Below, one piece after another: positions 9,398-19,285 of a DNA stretch of 64,000 nt (within the stretch, counting starts at the first letter, position 1; every line of letters begins with the position of its first letter). The notes under the pieces were generated by a model that saw only the letters and a list, made by a program, of their open reading frames with translations, searched no databases and was not told the DNA's origin. This DNA comes from Clostridium grantii DSM 8605. Lineage in GTDB: Bacteria > Bacillota > Clostridia > Clostridiales > Clostridiaceae. The translations under genes and the position numbers were made by a program. The stretch covers positions 62,001 through 126,000 of the forward strand of contig NZ_FQXM01000011.1 in assembly GCF_900129965.1 (NCBI RefSeq), in the 5' to 3' direction.

Positions 9398-10555
9398 TTA
9401 TATATTCTTTGCTGTTCTACCATAATATGCTGATTCATATATAGCTTTAACATCTTCTATAGAAGATACTCTAGGATTTGTTAATGTACATGGATCTTCA
9501 AAAGCATTTTTACTCATTCTATCTAATACTTCCTTAAATTTTTCTTCTGACATATCTACTTCTGTTACTTCTTTTAAAGTTACAGGAATTCCTACTTTTT
9601 TATTTAATGTTTTTAGCTCTTCTACTAAATCCTTTATTTCCAATTGCTTTTCTATTTCTTTAAATTTATCTGTAGCTTTCATATTATATTCAATGATATA
9701 AGGTAATAATATTGAATTTGCAAGACCGTGAGTAATACCAAATTCTCCACCAATTTTATGTGCTAGACTATGAACAAGTCCTAATGATGCGTTTGTAAAT
9801 GCCATTCCAGCAAGTGCTGACGCATTATGCATATCTTCTCTAGCTTTCATATTATCCCCATCAACATATGCAACTGGTAGTTGTTTATACACTAGTTTAA
9901 TAGCTTCCATAGCAAGAGGATCTGTATAACTTGTAGCTGCAGTTGATACATAAGCTTCTACAGCATGTGTCATAACATCCATACCTGTATTTGCTGTTAT
10001 ATGTGCTGGCATTTTTGCAGGAAGTGCTGGATCTAATAAAGCAATATCAGGAGTGATTTCTGCAGAAACTAAAGGATATTTTATATGATTTTCAGGGTCA
10101 GTTATAACTGTGAAAGCTGTAATTTCTGAGGCTGTCCCACTAGTAGATGGTACAGCTATAAATTTAGCTTTTGTTCTTAATTTAGGAAATTTAAAAGCTA
10201 CTAAATCTTCAAATTTTGTAGCTGGATATTCATAATAAACCCACATTACTTTTGCAGCATCAAGAGCTGAACCACCACCAATAGCAATAATCCAATCAGG
10301 ATTAAACTCTGCCATTTCTCTTCCGCCTCTAATAACTGTTTCTATAGATGGATTAGGTTCAACACCATCAACGATTGATACTTCCATTCCTGCTTTTTCT
10401 AATTGTTTTTTAGCTTCATCCAAGAATCCAAATCTTTTCATTGAATTTCCACCTGTTACTAGTGTAGCTCTTTTACCTTCTAAAGTTGATAAATGTGATA
10501 ATGCTCCTTCACCAAATATAATTTCTTTTGGAACTCTAAATCCTTGTAAACTCAT
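9398..10555 (-). CDS. Iron-containing alcohol dehydrogenase
   Basis: A 385-aa member of the group III (Fe-type) alcohol dehydrogenases. The dinucleotide-binding GGGSALDAAK is near residue 97. The metal-binding region TANTGMDVMTHAVEAY supplies the first Asp and His ligands, and HSLAHKIGG...ITHGLANS the other two His. The family reduces aldehydes such as acetaldehyde or butyraldehyde to alcohols with NAD(P)H in fermentation. The length is normal. GGAGGTAG precedes ATG 10555. It is divergent from an AraC-type regulator 326 bases away, a plausible controller. Confidence 0.93.
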   Translation of the reverse strand: MSLQGFRVPKEIIFGEGALSHLSTLEGKRATLVTGGNSMKRFGFLDEAKKQLEKAGMEVSIVDGVEPNPSIETVIRGGREMAEFNPDWIIAIGGGSALDAAKVMWVYYEYPATKFEDLVAFKFPKLRTKAKFIAVPSTSGTASEITAFTVITDPENHIKYPLVSAEITPDIALLDPALPAKMPAHITANTGMDVMTHAVEAYVSTAATSYTDPLAMEAIKLVYKQLPVAYVDGDNMKAREDMHNASALAGMAFTNASLGLVHSLAHKIGGEFGITHGLANSILLPYIIEYNMKATDKFKEIEKQLEIKDLVEELKTLNKKVGIPVTLKEVTEVDMSEEKFKEVLDRMSKNAFEDPCTLTNPRVSSIEDVKAIYESAYYGRTAKNI

Positions 10556-10605
10556 TATGTACTACCTCCATCTTATTTTTTTATATTAATTTTAATAAAT
10601 GTTTT

Positions 10606-10643
10606 ATCCCTGGGGTATTTGGGAAATCTTTAGATTGAAATTG
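10606..10643. repeat. Repeat family C, degenerate copy
   Basis: The core TTTGGGAAATCTTTAGATTG, preceded by CCCTGGGG, matches the better preserved copies at 22265, 45514, 56092 and 61180. It lies in the divergent promoter region of the alcohol dehydrogenase and AraC genes. Nothing else is evident in 10556-10881. Confidence 0.7.
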
Positions 10644-10881
10644 TCCTTAAAAAGTAGTTAAATATTTAACATTAAAATATTTATGAATTATTTCATTGTT
10701 TATGAAATAGCAGCTAATTAATTCTATTCTGTTGACATTATAAGGTTCTTATACTATGATGTTTTTATAACCTTATAGTTCATATTATATTGTCTACATG
10801 AAAAAAAAACTAACACTTTATTGAAAAAAACATCACTTTTTTGAATAGATTGATATTTTTTTAACATTAAGAGGTGAGTCT

Positions 10882-11730
10882 ATGTTAAATATTTTTGACC
10901 GAAAACTTGAAATACTTGATGGGTTTGAAACAGAGTATGTTAAAATCCTTTATTATGATTTACCCAAAAATTATTCCGGCGAATATCGAACCTATAATTA
11001 TTCTCGTTTTTGTACAATAATTAATGGTCATAAAAACGTTACTTTAAATGATAATAGAAAATTCAAGTATAATAAGGATAACTATTTACTTCTTCCTCCA
11101 AATTCAAAGGTTCATATGGATATGTATGTAAATACAACCGCCTTGGTTTTTGAATTAAACAATGAATTGATATATGAAGTATTAAGGAAAACCCAATTTT
11201 CAAATGTAGCAATAAATGATTTAAAGCTAACAAAAAACTTCTTTTTAGGAGAAAATAAATTTGATATTTCTAAAGATATAGAAAGTATTTTTAATGCTTC
11301 AATAAGCAATGAATCTAATAATGAATTTTTAATTGATTTATATGCTCAGAAATTAGTATTTGATTTAATAAAAAATAAATCAGCCTTAAATATATTAAAG
11401 GATGGTTCCTCTAATCCTATTAATATAGCTATTAAATATATTGATGAAAACATACATTCCATTATCAATATTAAAGAATTAGCTAATGAATTATATATGT
11501 CAGAATCTAATTTTTCTCATTCTTTCAAAAAAATTGTTGGTGAAAAACCAGTAGAATATATCAAGAACAAAAAATTACAAGTAGCTTTAGAATATCTAAA
11601 AACTGAAAATGTAACAGAAGTTGCATATGGGTTAGGTTACGCAAATATTTCATATTTTATTAAATTATTTAAAGATAAATATAAAATAACTCCTAAACAG
11701 TATCAATTAAATATTTATAATAGCAATTAA
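10882..11730 (+). CDS. AraC-family transcriptional regulator
   Basis: A 282-aa protein with a C-terminal double helix-turn-helix (residues about 185-280). The first helix pair is ELANELYMSESNFSHSFKKI and the second is TEVAYGLGYANISYFIKLFK. The N-terminal half is a divergent effector-binding or dimerisation region (residues 1-160) with a beta-rich pattern (YRTYNYSRFCTIINGHKNVT). AraC regulators usually activate a nearby catabolic gene on ligand binding; the divergent alcohol dehydrogenase is the obvious candidate. AAGAGGTGAG precedes ATG 10882. Confidence 0.9.
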   Translation: MLNIFDRKLEILDGFETEYVKILYYDLPKNYSGEYRTYNYSRFCTIINGHKNVTLNDNRKFKYNKDNYLLLPPNSKVHMDMYVNTTALVFELNNELIYEVLRKTQFSNVAINDLKLTKNFFLGENKFDISKDIESIFNASISNESNNEFLIDLYAQKLVFDLIKNKSALNILKDGSSNPINIAIKYIDENIHSIINIKELANELYMSESNFSHSFKKIVGEKPVEYIKNKKLQVALEYLKTENVTEVAYGLGYANISYFIKLFKDKYKITPKQYQLNIYNSN

Positions 11731-11739
11731 AATATTTAA

Positions 11740-11812
11740 GTAGACTAAGTCGGAGGCTTAATCGCCTCCTTCTCATAATCAACCCGTGCATTTGATTTTC
11801 CGCACACCGTCC
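11740..11812 (-). mobile_element. Degenerate 3' end of a group II intron (domains V-VI)
   Basis: Read on the minus strand, a domain V-like hairpin (ACGGTGTGCGGAAAATCAAA...GCACGGG) is followed by a domain VI-like stem (AAGGAGGCGATTAAGCCTCC) and the terminal CTTAGTCTAC. The same end occurs at 57136-57183. No reverse transcriptase gene or 5' end is present. The assignment rests on pattern recognition of the two terminal domains. Confidence 0.5.
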
Positions 11813-11853
11813 ATATTCTTCTTTCTAAGGCATTCAGTTTTGTAAGATTATAA

Positions 11854-11896
11854 TCACCCATGGGGTGTCTGAAAAATCTTTACCTTTAGCTTGCTA
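11854..11896. repeat. Repeat family C copy flanked by an inverted repeat
   Basis: CACCCATGGGGTGTCTGAAA begins the copy and TAGCTTGCTA ends it. The copy is bracketed by TGTAAGATTA (11841-11850) and TAATCTTACA (11898-11907). It lies 29 bases past the stop of the minus-strand permease gene. Confidence 0.75.
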
Positions 11897-11924
11897 GTAA
11901 TCTTACATGACACAGATTGTAATT

Positions 11925-12776
11925 TTACTCCTTAACGGCTCCAGCAGCCAAACCTTCCATAATGTTTTTTTGAAACATAACATAAATAACAAAGGTAGGT
12001 ATCATAACAATAATAACTGCTGCAGATAATTTCTGCCAAGAGCCACTTTCAGCATTAGCATATCCCATTAAAAATGTTGTCATTGTTTTTAACTTAGTAT
12101 TTGGCATATACAAATATGGTATATACATATCATTAATAATTGCAACTGCTTTTATTATAATTAGTGTTGATGTTGCTGGTGCCAACAATGGGAATATAAT
12201 TTTCCTAAACACCGTAAAATAACTACACCCGTCTAATAAAGCACTTTCATCTAGTGAAACTGGCAATTTTGATATAAACTGCCTATAAATATATATTTGC
12301 GTTAAATCTGAAGCAATGTATATGAAAATTGGTGCTCCTAATGTGTTGTATAATCCTAATCCTTGTATTACTTTAAATCTTGCAATTTCTGTAATATAGG
12401 TTGGAATCATCATCCCCACAAAAAACAATAGAAATATAACTTTTCTAAATGGAAACTTAAATCTTTCCAAAATGTATGCTGTAACAGATCCAATCATCAC
12501 ATTAAAGAAAATACTTATCACTACAATTATAGTTGTATTTCTAATAGCATACGGCAATAATCTATTTGACAAAACTTCTTTTAAATTATCAAATGTAATA
12601 TTTTTAAATGCTGGCAATAGCAAAGGTGATGTATTTACCATATCCGAACTAGTTTTAACAGCTGCAAATAAAGTTATTAATATAGGTCCTATTACTACTG
12701 CAGTTATAATTAAAGAAACTAATATTTTAATAGCATTTTCTATTTTTGTTCTTGTATAGAAAGACATATTTTTCAT
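11925..12776 (-). CDS. Sugar ABC transporter permease (MalG/CUT1 type)
   Basis: A 283-aa inner-membrane permease with six predicted helices. The CUT1 inner-membrane motif that docks the ATPase is seen as ESALLDGCSYFTVFRKIIFP (E-A-A-x3-G). It follows the second permease with a 2-base gap and, with the binding protein, forms the usual importer of oligosaccharides. The nucleotide-binding subunit is absent, as is usual when a shared MsmX-like ATPase serves several importers. The C-terminus MEGLAAGAVKE is the family-typical end. Confidence 0.92.
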   Translation of the reverse strand: MKNMSFYTRTKIENAIKILVSLIITAVVIGPILITLFAAVKTSSDMVNTSPLLLPAFKNITFDNLKEVLSNRLLPYAIRNTTIIVVISIFFNVMIGSVTAYILERFKFPFRKVIFLLFFVGMMIPTYITEIARFKVIQGLGLYNTLGAPIFIYIASDLTQIYIYRQFISKLPVSLDESALLDGCSYFTVFRKIIFPLLAPATSTLIIIKAVAIINDMYIPYLYMPNTKLKTMTTFLMGYANAESGSWQKLSAAVIIVMIPTFVIYVMFQKNIMEGLAAGAVKE

Positions 12777-12778
12777 AA

Positions 12779-13669
12779 TTACCTTTTATCCCTTCCAACA
12801 TATTTTATAACAAAGCTTTGTACTCCATAAATTATAACAACTAAAAATATCATGGCAATAGCCATTGTTGCTGCTAATCCAAAGTTATTATATTTAAATG
12901 CAGTATTTATGGTATATAATGTGAATGTATATGAAGCGTATCCTGGTCCCCCACTTGTCATAACGAAAGGAATGTCAAATGTTTGTAACGAACCAACTAC
13001 GTTTGTAAACAATACAAAATCTACTACCATTTTAATTGATGGTATTTGTATGTATCTGAATTTTTGAAATGCATTTGCGCCATCAACTGTTGCCGCTTCT
13101 AACATTTCTTTTGGAATAGACTGTAATGCTGCGATAAATAGGATTATATGGTACCCACTAAATTTCCACAAAGATACAGATGCTAATATATGATTTACTA
13201 TTGCAGTTTCTGAAAGCCAATTATGTATTAGTGAGTCTAATCCAAATAATGTAAGTGTAGCATTTAACCCTCCATTAATAGGTGACAAAAAGTATGAGAA
13301 GGCATATGCTACTGCAACACCATTTAAAATATATGGCATAAAAGTTATAGATTTAAAAAACTTTGAACCAAAAAATGTAGAATTTAACATTACCGCTAAC
13401 GCCAATTCAATAGGTATAAATGATAAATGGGTGAAAAAATACACCATATTATTTCTTAGTGAAAGCCATAAATCAGGTGACTGAAAAATCATTGTACTAT
13501 AATTTTGAAATCCAACAAAAGTTTGTTCTAATGATAATCCATTCCAATTTGTAAAACTAATTCTAAACAATTCACCCATAGGATATATAACAAACAATAT
13601 CAATAAAGAAATGGGTACAATTAAACTTATATATATGAAGAGGTATTTTTGCTTAGCTAAACTATTCAT
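12779..13669 (-). CDS. Sugar ABC transporter permease (MalF/CUT1 type)
   Basis: A 296-aa permease with six helices and the docking motif EMLEAATVDGANAFQKFRYI before the PSIKM segment. It pairs with the downstream MalG-type permease as the membrane pore of a carbohydrate importer. The gene starts 81 bases after the binding-protein stop, within one operon controlled by the YesMN-like pair upstream. Confidence 0.92.
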   Translation of the reverse strand: MNSLAKQKYLFIYISLIVPISLLILFVIYPMGELFRISFTNWNGLSLEQTFVGFQNYSTMIFQSPDLWLSLRNNMVYFFTHLSFIPIELALAVMLNSTFFGSKFFKSITFMPYILNGVAVAYAFSYFLSPINGGLNATLTLFGLDSLIHNWLSETAIVNHILASVSLWKFSGYHIILFIAALQSIPKEMLEAATVDGANAFQKFRYIQIPSIKMVVDFVLFTNVVGSLQTFDIPFVMTSGGPGYASYTFTLYTINTAFKYNNFGLAATMAIAMIFLVVIIYGVQSFVIKYVGRDKR

Positions 13670-13750
13670 AAAAACTCCTTTTTATTTTTCTATTAAGATT
13701 CATCATGCAAGTCATAAAATACTTGCATAATGAATCTAGAAAACTATTCT

Positions 13751-15052
13751 TTACTTAATATTTAATGTTGTTCTAGCTTGTTTCCAAGCTTCATTTAATC
13801 TTACTAATTCTTCATCTAAATCAAAGCCTTCTATAAAAAACTGTGCTCCTAATTTTTTGTAATTAAATTTTGTTTGAGCTACAATGTCATTAAAATCCTT
13901 ATTACCACCATCATAACAAACATTTACCATATCTGGTTGTTTTTCATCTGCAGCTTTAAGTATTGGATCCTTTTCTTTTGAATATGTACTAAGTGCTGAG
14001 TCATCACCTTTTGCATTAATGAATTCTGGATACCACTCATTGCTAAAGAAAAAGTTAATGAACTCTTTTGCTATTTCTTGATTAGCAGAATCTTGTGAAA
14101 TTGACAAGAAATTATCTCCTTGAATTACATTTCTAAATTCTTCATCTTCACTATCTCTCACTGGTAAATAGAAAGTACTTAGTGTAGATAAATCTCTACC
14201 CTCACCTTGTAATTTTGAAAGTAATGTAGGTGCAAATGTTATCATTCCTACTTGTTTTTCTGCAAACAAAGATGAAACTTGATCATGTCCAATTCCTAAT
14301 GGATCTTTTCCACAAACACCTGAAGTAAATAAGTCATATACTTTATGATAAGTTTTACTTATATCAGTTCCTTCTGCAAATGGCTCGTCCTGTGTTGCTA
14401 TCTCATTCCATAAAGCACCATTTCCACTTTCTGCTGCTGGCATAAACTCCATATATGGGTACGTTGGCCATTCATCTTTAGCACCTACTCCTAAAGCAAT
14501 AAAATTTGGATCATTCTTGGAATAAAAATCTTTTAGTGTTTTAGCTACATCTGCAAATTCATTCCAAGTTTTAGGGACCTCTACACCAGCTTCTTCAAAC
14601 ATATCTGTCCAATAATACACATAACTTTTTCCTGATACAGTAGGTAATCCATAAACCTTGTCATCAATTCTGTAATCTTTTGAAAACAAATTATTATCTG
14701 TTGATTCTAATTCTGTCAAATCAGATAAATAATCCTTATAATCTGAAAACATATACGTTTTCATATACATAACATCCGGCAATTGATTTGCTGAAGCTCT
14801 TATCTTCATAGCATTATTATATTCGGCTGCATCCTTATATTCTTCTACTTCGATATTAACATTAGGATGTTCTTTTTGAAAAGCACCCTGTAAATCCTTG
14901 TCATTAAATAGCTTACTATCATCTGGTGCAAAGCATGCTATTTTTAATGTAACCTTATCCTCTTTTTCTGTACTTGAATCAGAGCATCCAACAAATAACG
15001 TTGTCATAATAGAAATCACTAGCAATAATGCAAAAATTTTTTTTATTTTCAT
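13751..15052 (-). CDS. Sugar-binding lipoprotein of an ABC importer
   Basis: A 433-aa extracellular solute-binding protein (family 1). The signal peptide ends in lipobox LFVGC, so Cys23 should be lipid-anchored. The two-lobed domain has typical segments DVMYMKTYMFSDYKDYLSDL and GLPTVSGKSYVYYWTDMF. The ligand is probably an oligosaccharide; the nearby sulfatase locus hints at glycan-derived sugars but does not prove it. It lies between the regulators (upstream) and the two permeases (downstream), all on the minus strand. Confidence 0.92.
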   Translation of the reverse strand: MKIKKIFALLLVISIMTTLFVGCSDSSTEKEDKVTLKIACFAPDDSKLFNDKDLQGAFQKEHPNVNIEVEEYKDAAEYNNAMKIRASANQLPDVMYMKTYMFSDYKDYLSDLTELESTDNNLFSKDYRIDDKVYGLPTVSGKSYVYYWTDMFEEAGVEVPKTWNEFADVAKTLKDFYSKNDPNFIALGVGAKDEWPTYPYMEFMPAAESGNGALWNEIATQDEPFAEGTDISKTYHKVYDLFTSGVCGKDPLGIGHDQVSSLFAEKQVGMITFAPTLLSKLQGEGRDLSTLSTFYLPVRDSEDEEFRNVIQGDNFLSISQDSANQEIAKEFINFFFSNEWYPEFINAKGDDSALSTYSKEKDPILKAADEKQPDMVNVCYDGGNKDFNDIVAQTKFNYKKLGAQFFIEGFDLDEELVRLNEAWKQARTTLNIK

Positions 15053-15154
15053 AATCTTCCTCCTTTTATTTGAAATACTTTTTCACTACATTAATAAAAT
15101 AACATTTTCCTCATACAGGATATATGATGTTTCTTCACTTTTTTTGATGTATTT

Positions 15155-16681
15155 TCACATTTTGTCCATAAAAGCTTTGGGTGATTGGCCAACAGTTTTT
15201 TTAAATACTCTAGTAAAATGTTCTACATTCTTATACCCTACAGCTTCACTAATTTCATAAACTTTCATTGTTGTACCTTCCATCAATTTTTTTGCTTTAT
15301 TAATCCTAATGCTTTGCAAATATTCTATAAAGGATTTTCCACACTCTTTTTTAAATTTTGAACTGAAATATCTCTCATTTAATCCTGCCAAACTAGCAAC
15401 TTCCCCTAAAGAAAGATTAGCATCTGCAAAATTATCCTGAATATATCTTTTAATCGTTTGGAATGATGTTTCATTTAAATTCATAAAAGATTTCTTCCTA
15501 AAATAATCAAAAACACATCTATTAAAATTATTAACCCACATTACAACATCTTTTCCATCTAAAAGTCCTTCCACTTTTTCTTCAAAACAAATAGATAGAC
15601 CAAAAACGTTCCAGATACTGTCTCCACTTTCTTCTAGCATTATTCCCTCAAAATAAATCATCTGTAAACATAATTTTTTAAGAGACTCCAGATTTTCTTT
15701 TTCCAAATTATTAAATAGCTTTGATTGTGCCTGCATCATTTTTTCATTATCTAAAAATTTTACACTTGTTAACAAAAGGTTAAATATGTCTTTTTTCTTT
15801 AAAACTTCTCCCAGCTCAAACTTTTCTTCGTCTTTATGGGTAAATATTTTATTTTCACCATATACGTATTTTAATGATAAATTTAAGCTTGCTAAATTAA
15901 TAGCTTTATGAAATTCCTTTGCCTCAATAGCCAATGGGCTTGCCCCTATGGTAACATACAAGTTCATATAATTCTTTAGTACTTTACTTATCTGATTACA
16001 TAAAGAATGTAATTTTTCAAAAGAATCACCTGGTACATAATAGCATAAAATTAATCTTGTCTCTGAGTATTGCGTTAATTCACATTCTTTTGCCACCCTG
16101 GGAATTTGTTTTATAACCTCCATCATTGGAATAAATAAATCTTCATTTAAATCTGAAAACCTTTTTCTTACACTAACAATATCTGAGATTTCAATTATTA
16201 CAATATAAAAATTATGAAATTTATTTTGTGGTACTTCAACTCTTCCATAAATATATTCCTTTAATATATCTTGTTTCATTTTGGGAATTGCTTTTATTAT
16301 TTGTGGTACCATTTTACTTTTTACATTTTGCATATAAGAATTTAGATAATCAGAAGTCAATTCTGCTTTCAACAGATAATCTTCAATGCCAATTTTAAAC
16401 GCTTCTCTTACTAGTTCAAATTCATTAAAAGAACTAAGTGCAATGATTACAATAGACCCATTTTCTTGCCGAACCTTATGCATAAGTTCAATACCATCCA
16501 TTATAGGCATTTTCATATCAGTTATCATAACATGTACTATCTTTGTATGAATCTGTTCTAATGCAATTTTTCCATTAGCCGCTTCCCCAATAACTTGGAA
16601 TCCAATACTCTCCCAATTTATCATAGTTATAATTGCTGCTCTGCTCATTGCGTCATCATCTACAATTAATACATTATACAT
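15155..16681 (-). CDS. YesN-like response regulator with AraC output
   Basis: A 508-aa regulator. The N-terminal receiver domain carries phospho-acceptor Asp55 (VMITDMKMP) and acidic residues VDDD at 7-10. A central region of about 250 residues separates it from the C-terminal AraC double helix-turn-helix (LSLGEVASLAGLNERYFSSK and VYEISEAVGYKNVEHFTRVF). It overlaps the kinase gene by 8 bases, so the two are translationally coupled. Regulators of this type activate the adjacent sugar importer when the kinase senses the sugar. Confidence 0.92.
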   Translation of the reverse strand: MYNVLIVDDDAMSRAAIITMINWESIGFQVIGEAANGKIALEQIHTKIVHVMITDMKMPIMDGIELMHKVRQENGSIVIIALSSFNEFELVREAFKIGIEDYLLKAELTSDYLNSYMQNVKSKMVPQIIKAIPKMKQDILKEYIYGRVEVPQNKFHNFYIVIIEISDIVSVRKRFSDLNEDLFIPMMEVIKQIPRVAKECELTQYSETRLILCYYVPGDSFEKLHSLCNQISKVLKNYMNLYVTIGASPLAIEAKEFHKAINLASLNLSLKYVYGENKIFTHKDEEKFELGEVLKKKDIFNLLLTSVKFLDNEKMMQAQSKLFNNLEKENLESLKKLCLQMIYFEGIMLEESGDSIWNVFGLSICFEEKVEGLLDGKDVVMWVNNFNRCVFDYFRKKSFMNLNETSFQTIKRYIQDNFADANLSLGEVASLAGLNERYFSSKFKKECGKSFIEYLQSIRINKAKKLMEGTTMKVYEISEAVGYKNVEHFTRVFKKTVGQSPKAFMDKM

Positions 16682-18431
16682 TTTTATTCTCCTTATTTCT
16701 TAATTTATAGGGAAATACAATTTCCACCTTTGTGTATTCTTGTATCTTACTTGAAATTATAAAATTAAATTGTTGTTCATAATATAAACCTAACCGATTA
16801 TATATATTTATAATTCCTATTTTATTACTGTTTTCATTTCTTTTAATAAGTATATCTTCAATTTCTTTTTCTGACATTCCCTTGCCATCATCAGTAATAT
16901 GAATTTTTATATAATTTTTTTCTTTAAAAACCTTAAACACAATATGACCTATATCTTGCTTTTCATCAAATCCATGTACTATTGAATTTTCAAATAATGG
17001 TTGCAGTATCAACTTTGGTATAAGACACTGCTGGCAATCCTTATCAATTTGAAACTCTATTTCAAAATTATTTACATATCGCATACCCATAATATATAAA
17101 TAGGAATTAAGCATCTCTACTTCCTCATATAATGTATGAAAGCTTTCATTGCTTCTAAAAGAACAATCTAATATTTGAATTAATGACTCAGTCATTTTTC
17201 TTATTCCATCGTATTTTGCTACCTGTGCCATAAAACGAATTGTGCTTAATGTATTAGATAAAAAATGAGGATTCATCTGAAATTGCAGTGCTCGTAGTTC
17301 TTCTTTATGCTTTTCAATTTCTTTTTTTTCATTTTCTAAAATAAGCTGTCTAATTCTTAGAACCATTTTATTAAAAGTACCCTGTATAACCTGTATTTCA
17401 TATGGTACATTCTTTTCAACAGTAACAGATGCTTTACTAATGTTACTTTTCTCCATAACTTCCGCTAATTTTCCTAAAGGATTTACTATATTTCCTAAAA
17501 ATTTTATTGAAAAAATATAAAACAAAGAAAAAACAACAGATATACAAACAACAATTAACAAAAAAAATAATTTAAACTCTTCTGTAATAAAATTAGTTCT
17601 TGATATTATAACTAGCCTCCAATTAGTGTTTTTTATTTTTGTTATATTGTACTTATTTCCACCTAATTTTCCTTTTTTTAAGTAACTATTAGATAAAATT
17701 TCTTCTTCAAATCTTTCATCTGATTTTGCTAAAACAGTTTGATTTTCGTCAACCAAATATACACTTATATGATCAGACCAACTATTGGCAGATTCAATTA
17801 CATTAAGTGCATTTGATTTTACGTACATAATTCCCATCTCAATTTGATTAAAAATATCATATTTATCTGGTGAAATTGATAACACTAATATTTTTTCTTT
17901 GTTATTTGATGATCCATTGTTAGATATAATACTTTTATTTTCAACATTTACATGTATTTTATCCTGCTGCTCTAGAGCATTCTTATACCATTTTGTATTT
18001 TTTATCTCATTTCTAGGCAATTCAATAGAATTTTTAAAGTAATATTCTCTTTCACCCTTCATATAAAATTGAATTCCAGCCAATTCCAATTTAGGTAATA
18101 CTAAAAGATTAAACTGATTTTTTAATAATTGCTCATACATATACTGTTTGTCACCATCGTAAATATTATATAATGCCACAGTATCCAAAACTTGATTATT
18201 GTTTGTTAATAAAAACCTACTAAATTGCAGTGAAGAATCATTTATTTCATTCTCCAAAGTATCTAAAATATTTTTTTCAACTAATTCCATATTTGCATCT
18301 ATTGCATTACTGGATTCTCTTATCAACATAAACATTGCCATTATTCCTATTGATAATATTGGAATAACAATAATTATTATAAAATTCTTTATATATATAT
18401 TATGAATCTTTTTTGTATCTTTTTTTATCAT
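16674..18431 (-). CDS. YesM-like sensor histidine kinase
   Basis: A 585-aa membrane kinase. Transmembrane helices at about residues 13-35 and 285-307 enclose an extracellular Cache-like sensor. A HAMP linker and a His_kinase-type phospho-acceptor follow (LQFQMNPHFLSNTLSTIRFM, with His in NPHF), then a HATPase domain with ITDDGKGMSEKEI. This LytS/YesM class pairs with AraC-output regulators such as its downstream partner. The pair probably controls the sugar ABC genes that follow. Confidence 0.92.
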   Translation of the reverse strand: MIKKDTKKIHNIYIKNFIIIIVIPILSIGIMAMFMLIRESSNAIDANMELVEKNILDTLENEINDSSLQFSRFLLTNNNQVLDTVALYNIYDGDKQYMYEQLLKNQFNLLVLPKLELAGIQFYMKGEREYYFKNSIELPRNEIKNTKWYKNALEQQDKIHVNVENKSIISNNGSSNNKEKILVLSISPDKYDIFNQIEMGIMYVKSNALNVIESANSWSDHISVYLVDENQTVLAKSDERFEEEILSNSYLKKGKLGGNKYNITKIKNTNWRLVIISRTNFITEEFKLFFLLIVVCISVVFSLFYIFSIKFLGNIVNPLGKLAEVMEKSNISKASVTVEKNVPYEIQVIQGTFNKMVLRIRQLILENEKKEIEKHKEELRALQFQMNPHFLSNTLSTIRFMAQVAKYDGIRKMTESLIQILDCSFRSNESFHTLYEEVEMLNSYLYIMGMRYVNNFEIEFQIDKDCQQCLIPKLILQPLFENSIVHGFDEKQDIGHIVFKVFKEKNYIKIHITDDGKGMSEKEIEDILIKRNENSNKIGIINIYNRLGLYYEQQFNFIISSKIQEYTKVEIVFPYKLRNKENKNV

Positions 18432-18580
18432 TACTTTCTCCTCTTCTCAAGCAATTAATTATAAACGTTTAACTGATTCATCTATAGTATTAACAAAACC
18501 TTATGTTATCTTACTTGTTTTGAATAAATATCCCTGGATATAATTACATTAGTTACATTCTTTCTAATTTTGAGCAAAAC

Positions 18581-18631
18581 AAACAAACAAACCAATGCCT
18601 ACTTATTTGCAAAACATTGGTTTATTTGTTT
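18581..18631. terminator. Long hairpin in the gap between the sulfatase locus and YesM
   Basis: AAACAAACAAACCAATG pairs with CATTGGTTTATTTGTTT with one mismatch. It lies about 210 bases past the last minus-strand gene of the sulfatase locus and may end that transcript. The rest of 18432-18837 is AT-rich with no gene seen. Confidence 0.5.
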
Positions 18632-18837
18632 AATTGTATAATGTTGATATTTCATGACTATACTTGCAATAATTGCACTTGTTGATACATTGTCTTTCTT
18701 TGTTTCAGTATATATTTTATGATTCAATATTATATTTATAATATCATCAATTATGCTACACAGTTCCTAAAAACTACAATAATAAATAAATATTGCAATT
18801 AATCATTCACTATTTTCCCCAAGCAATAATTTCCATC

Positions 18838-19261
18838 TTATAAAGTATCTATATCAACTTTTTTCATATCTTCCTGAAAAGTCTTTACCAATGAATTATC
18901 AGTTTCAGCATAGGGCTGAAAATAAGTTGTTTCATTCATGATAAAGCGGTCCCGTTTCAGTTCCGGATGAAGATTATAGCTTGATAAATCACAATCAAAA
19001 CGAGCAATATAAAAGCCGGTATCATCACTTTTTCTCATATGGCATAGTCCCCAGGTAATCCCCCTTGCATTGCCATTATCAGCAAAAGCATCAGGATCAA
19101 AAGGCCCTGCAGCTGTTGGAATGAGGGTTAAAAATGGAATAGAATTCATTTTCATTATCACCTCTTGGACCATAAATATCATACAATCTACTCATTGCAG
19201 CACTAATTTTTCTATCATCTGGTTTAGTTTTTGGCATTATCCATGGAAATCCTTTACTCAT
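18838..19261 (-). pseudogene. Frameshifted gene of unknown function next to the sulfatase
   Basis: Translation can start at ATG 19261 behind GGGAGG and reads MSKGFPWIMPKTKPDDRKIS and onward to NEFYS. The homologous continuation (PFLTLIPTAAGPFDPDAFAD to the stop at 18838) lies in another frame. The break falls at TATTCCATTTTTA near 19130-19145; loss of a 5-base ATTCC repeat would explain it. I do not recognise the family. It is the last gene after the sulfatase, so it may once have taken part in the same glycan pathway. Confidence 0.6.
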
Positions 19262-19285
19262 CTCATTGCCTCCCCTTCTTTCCTT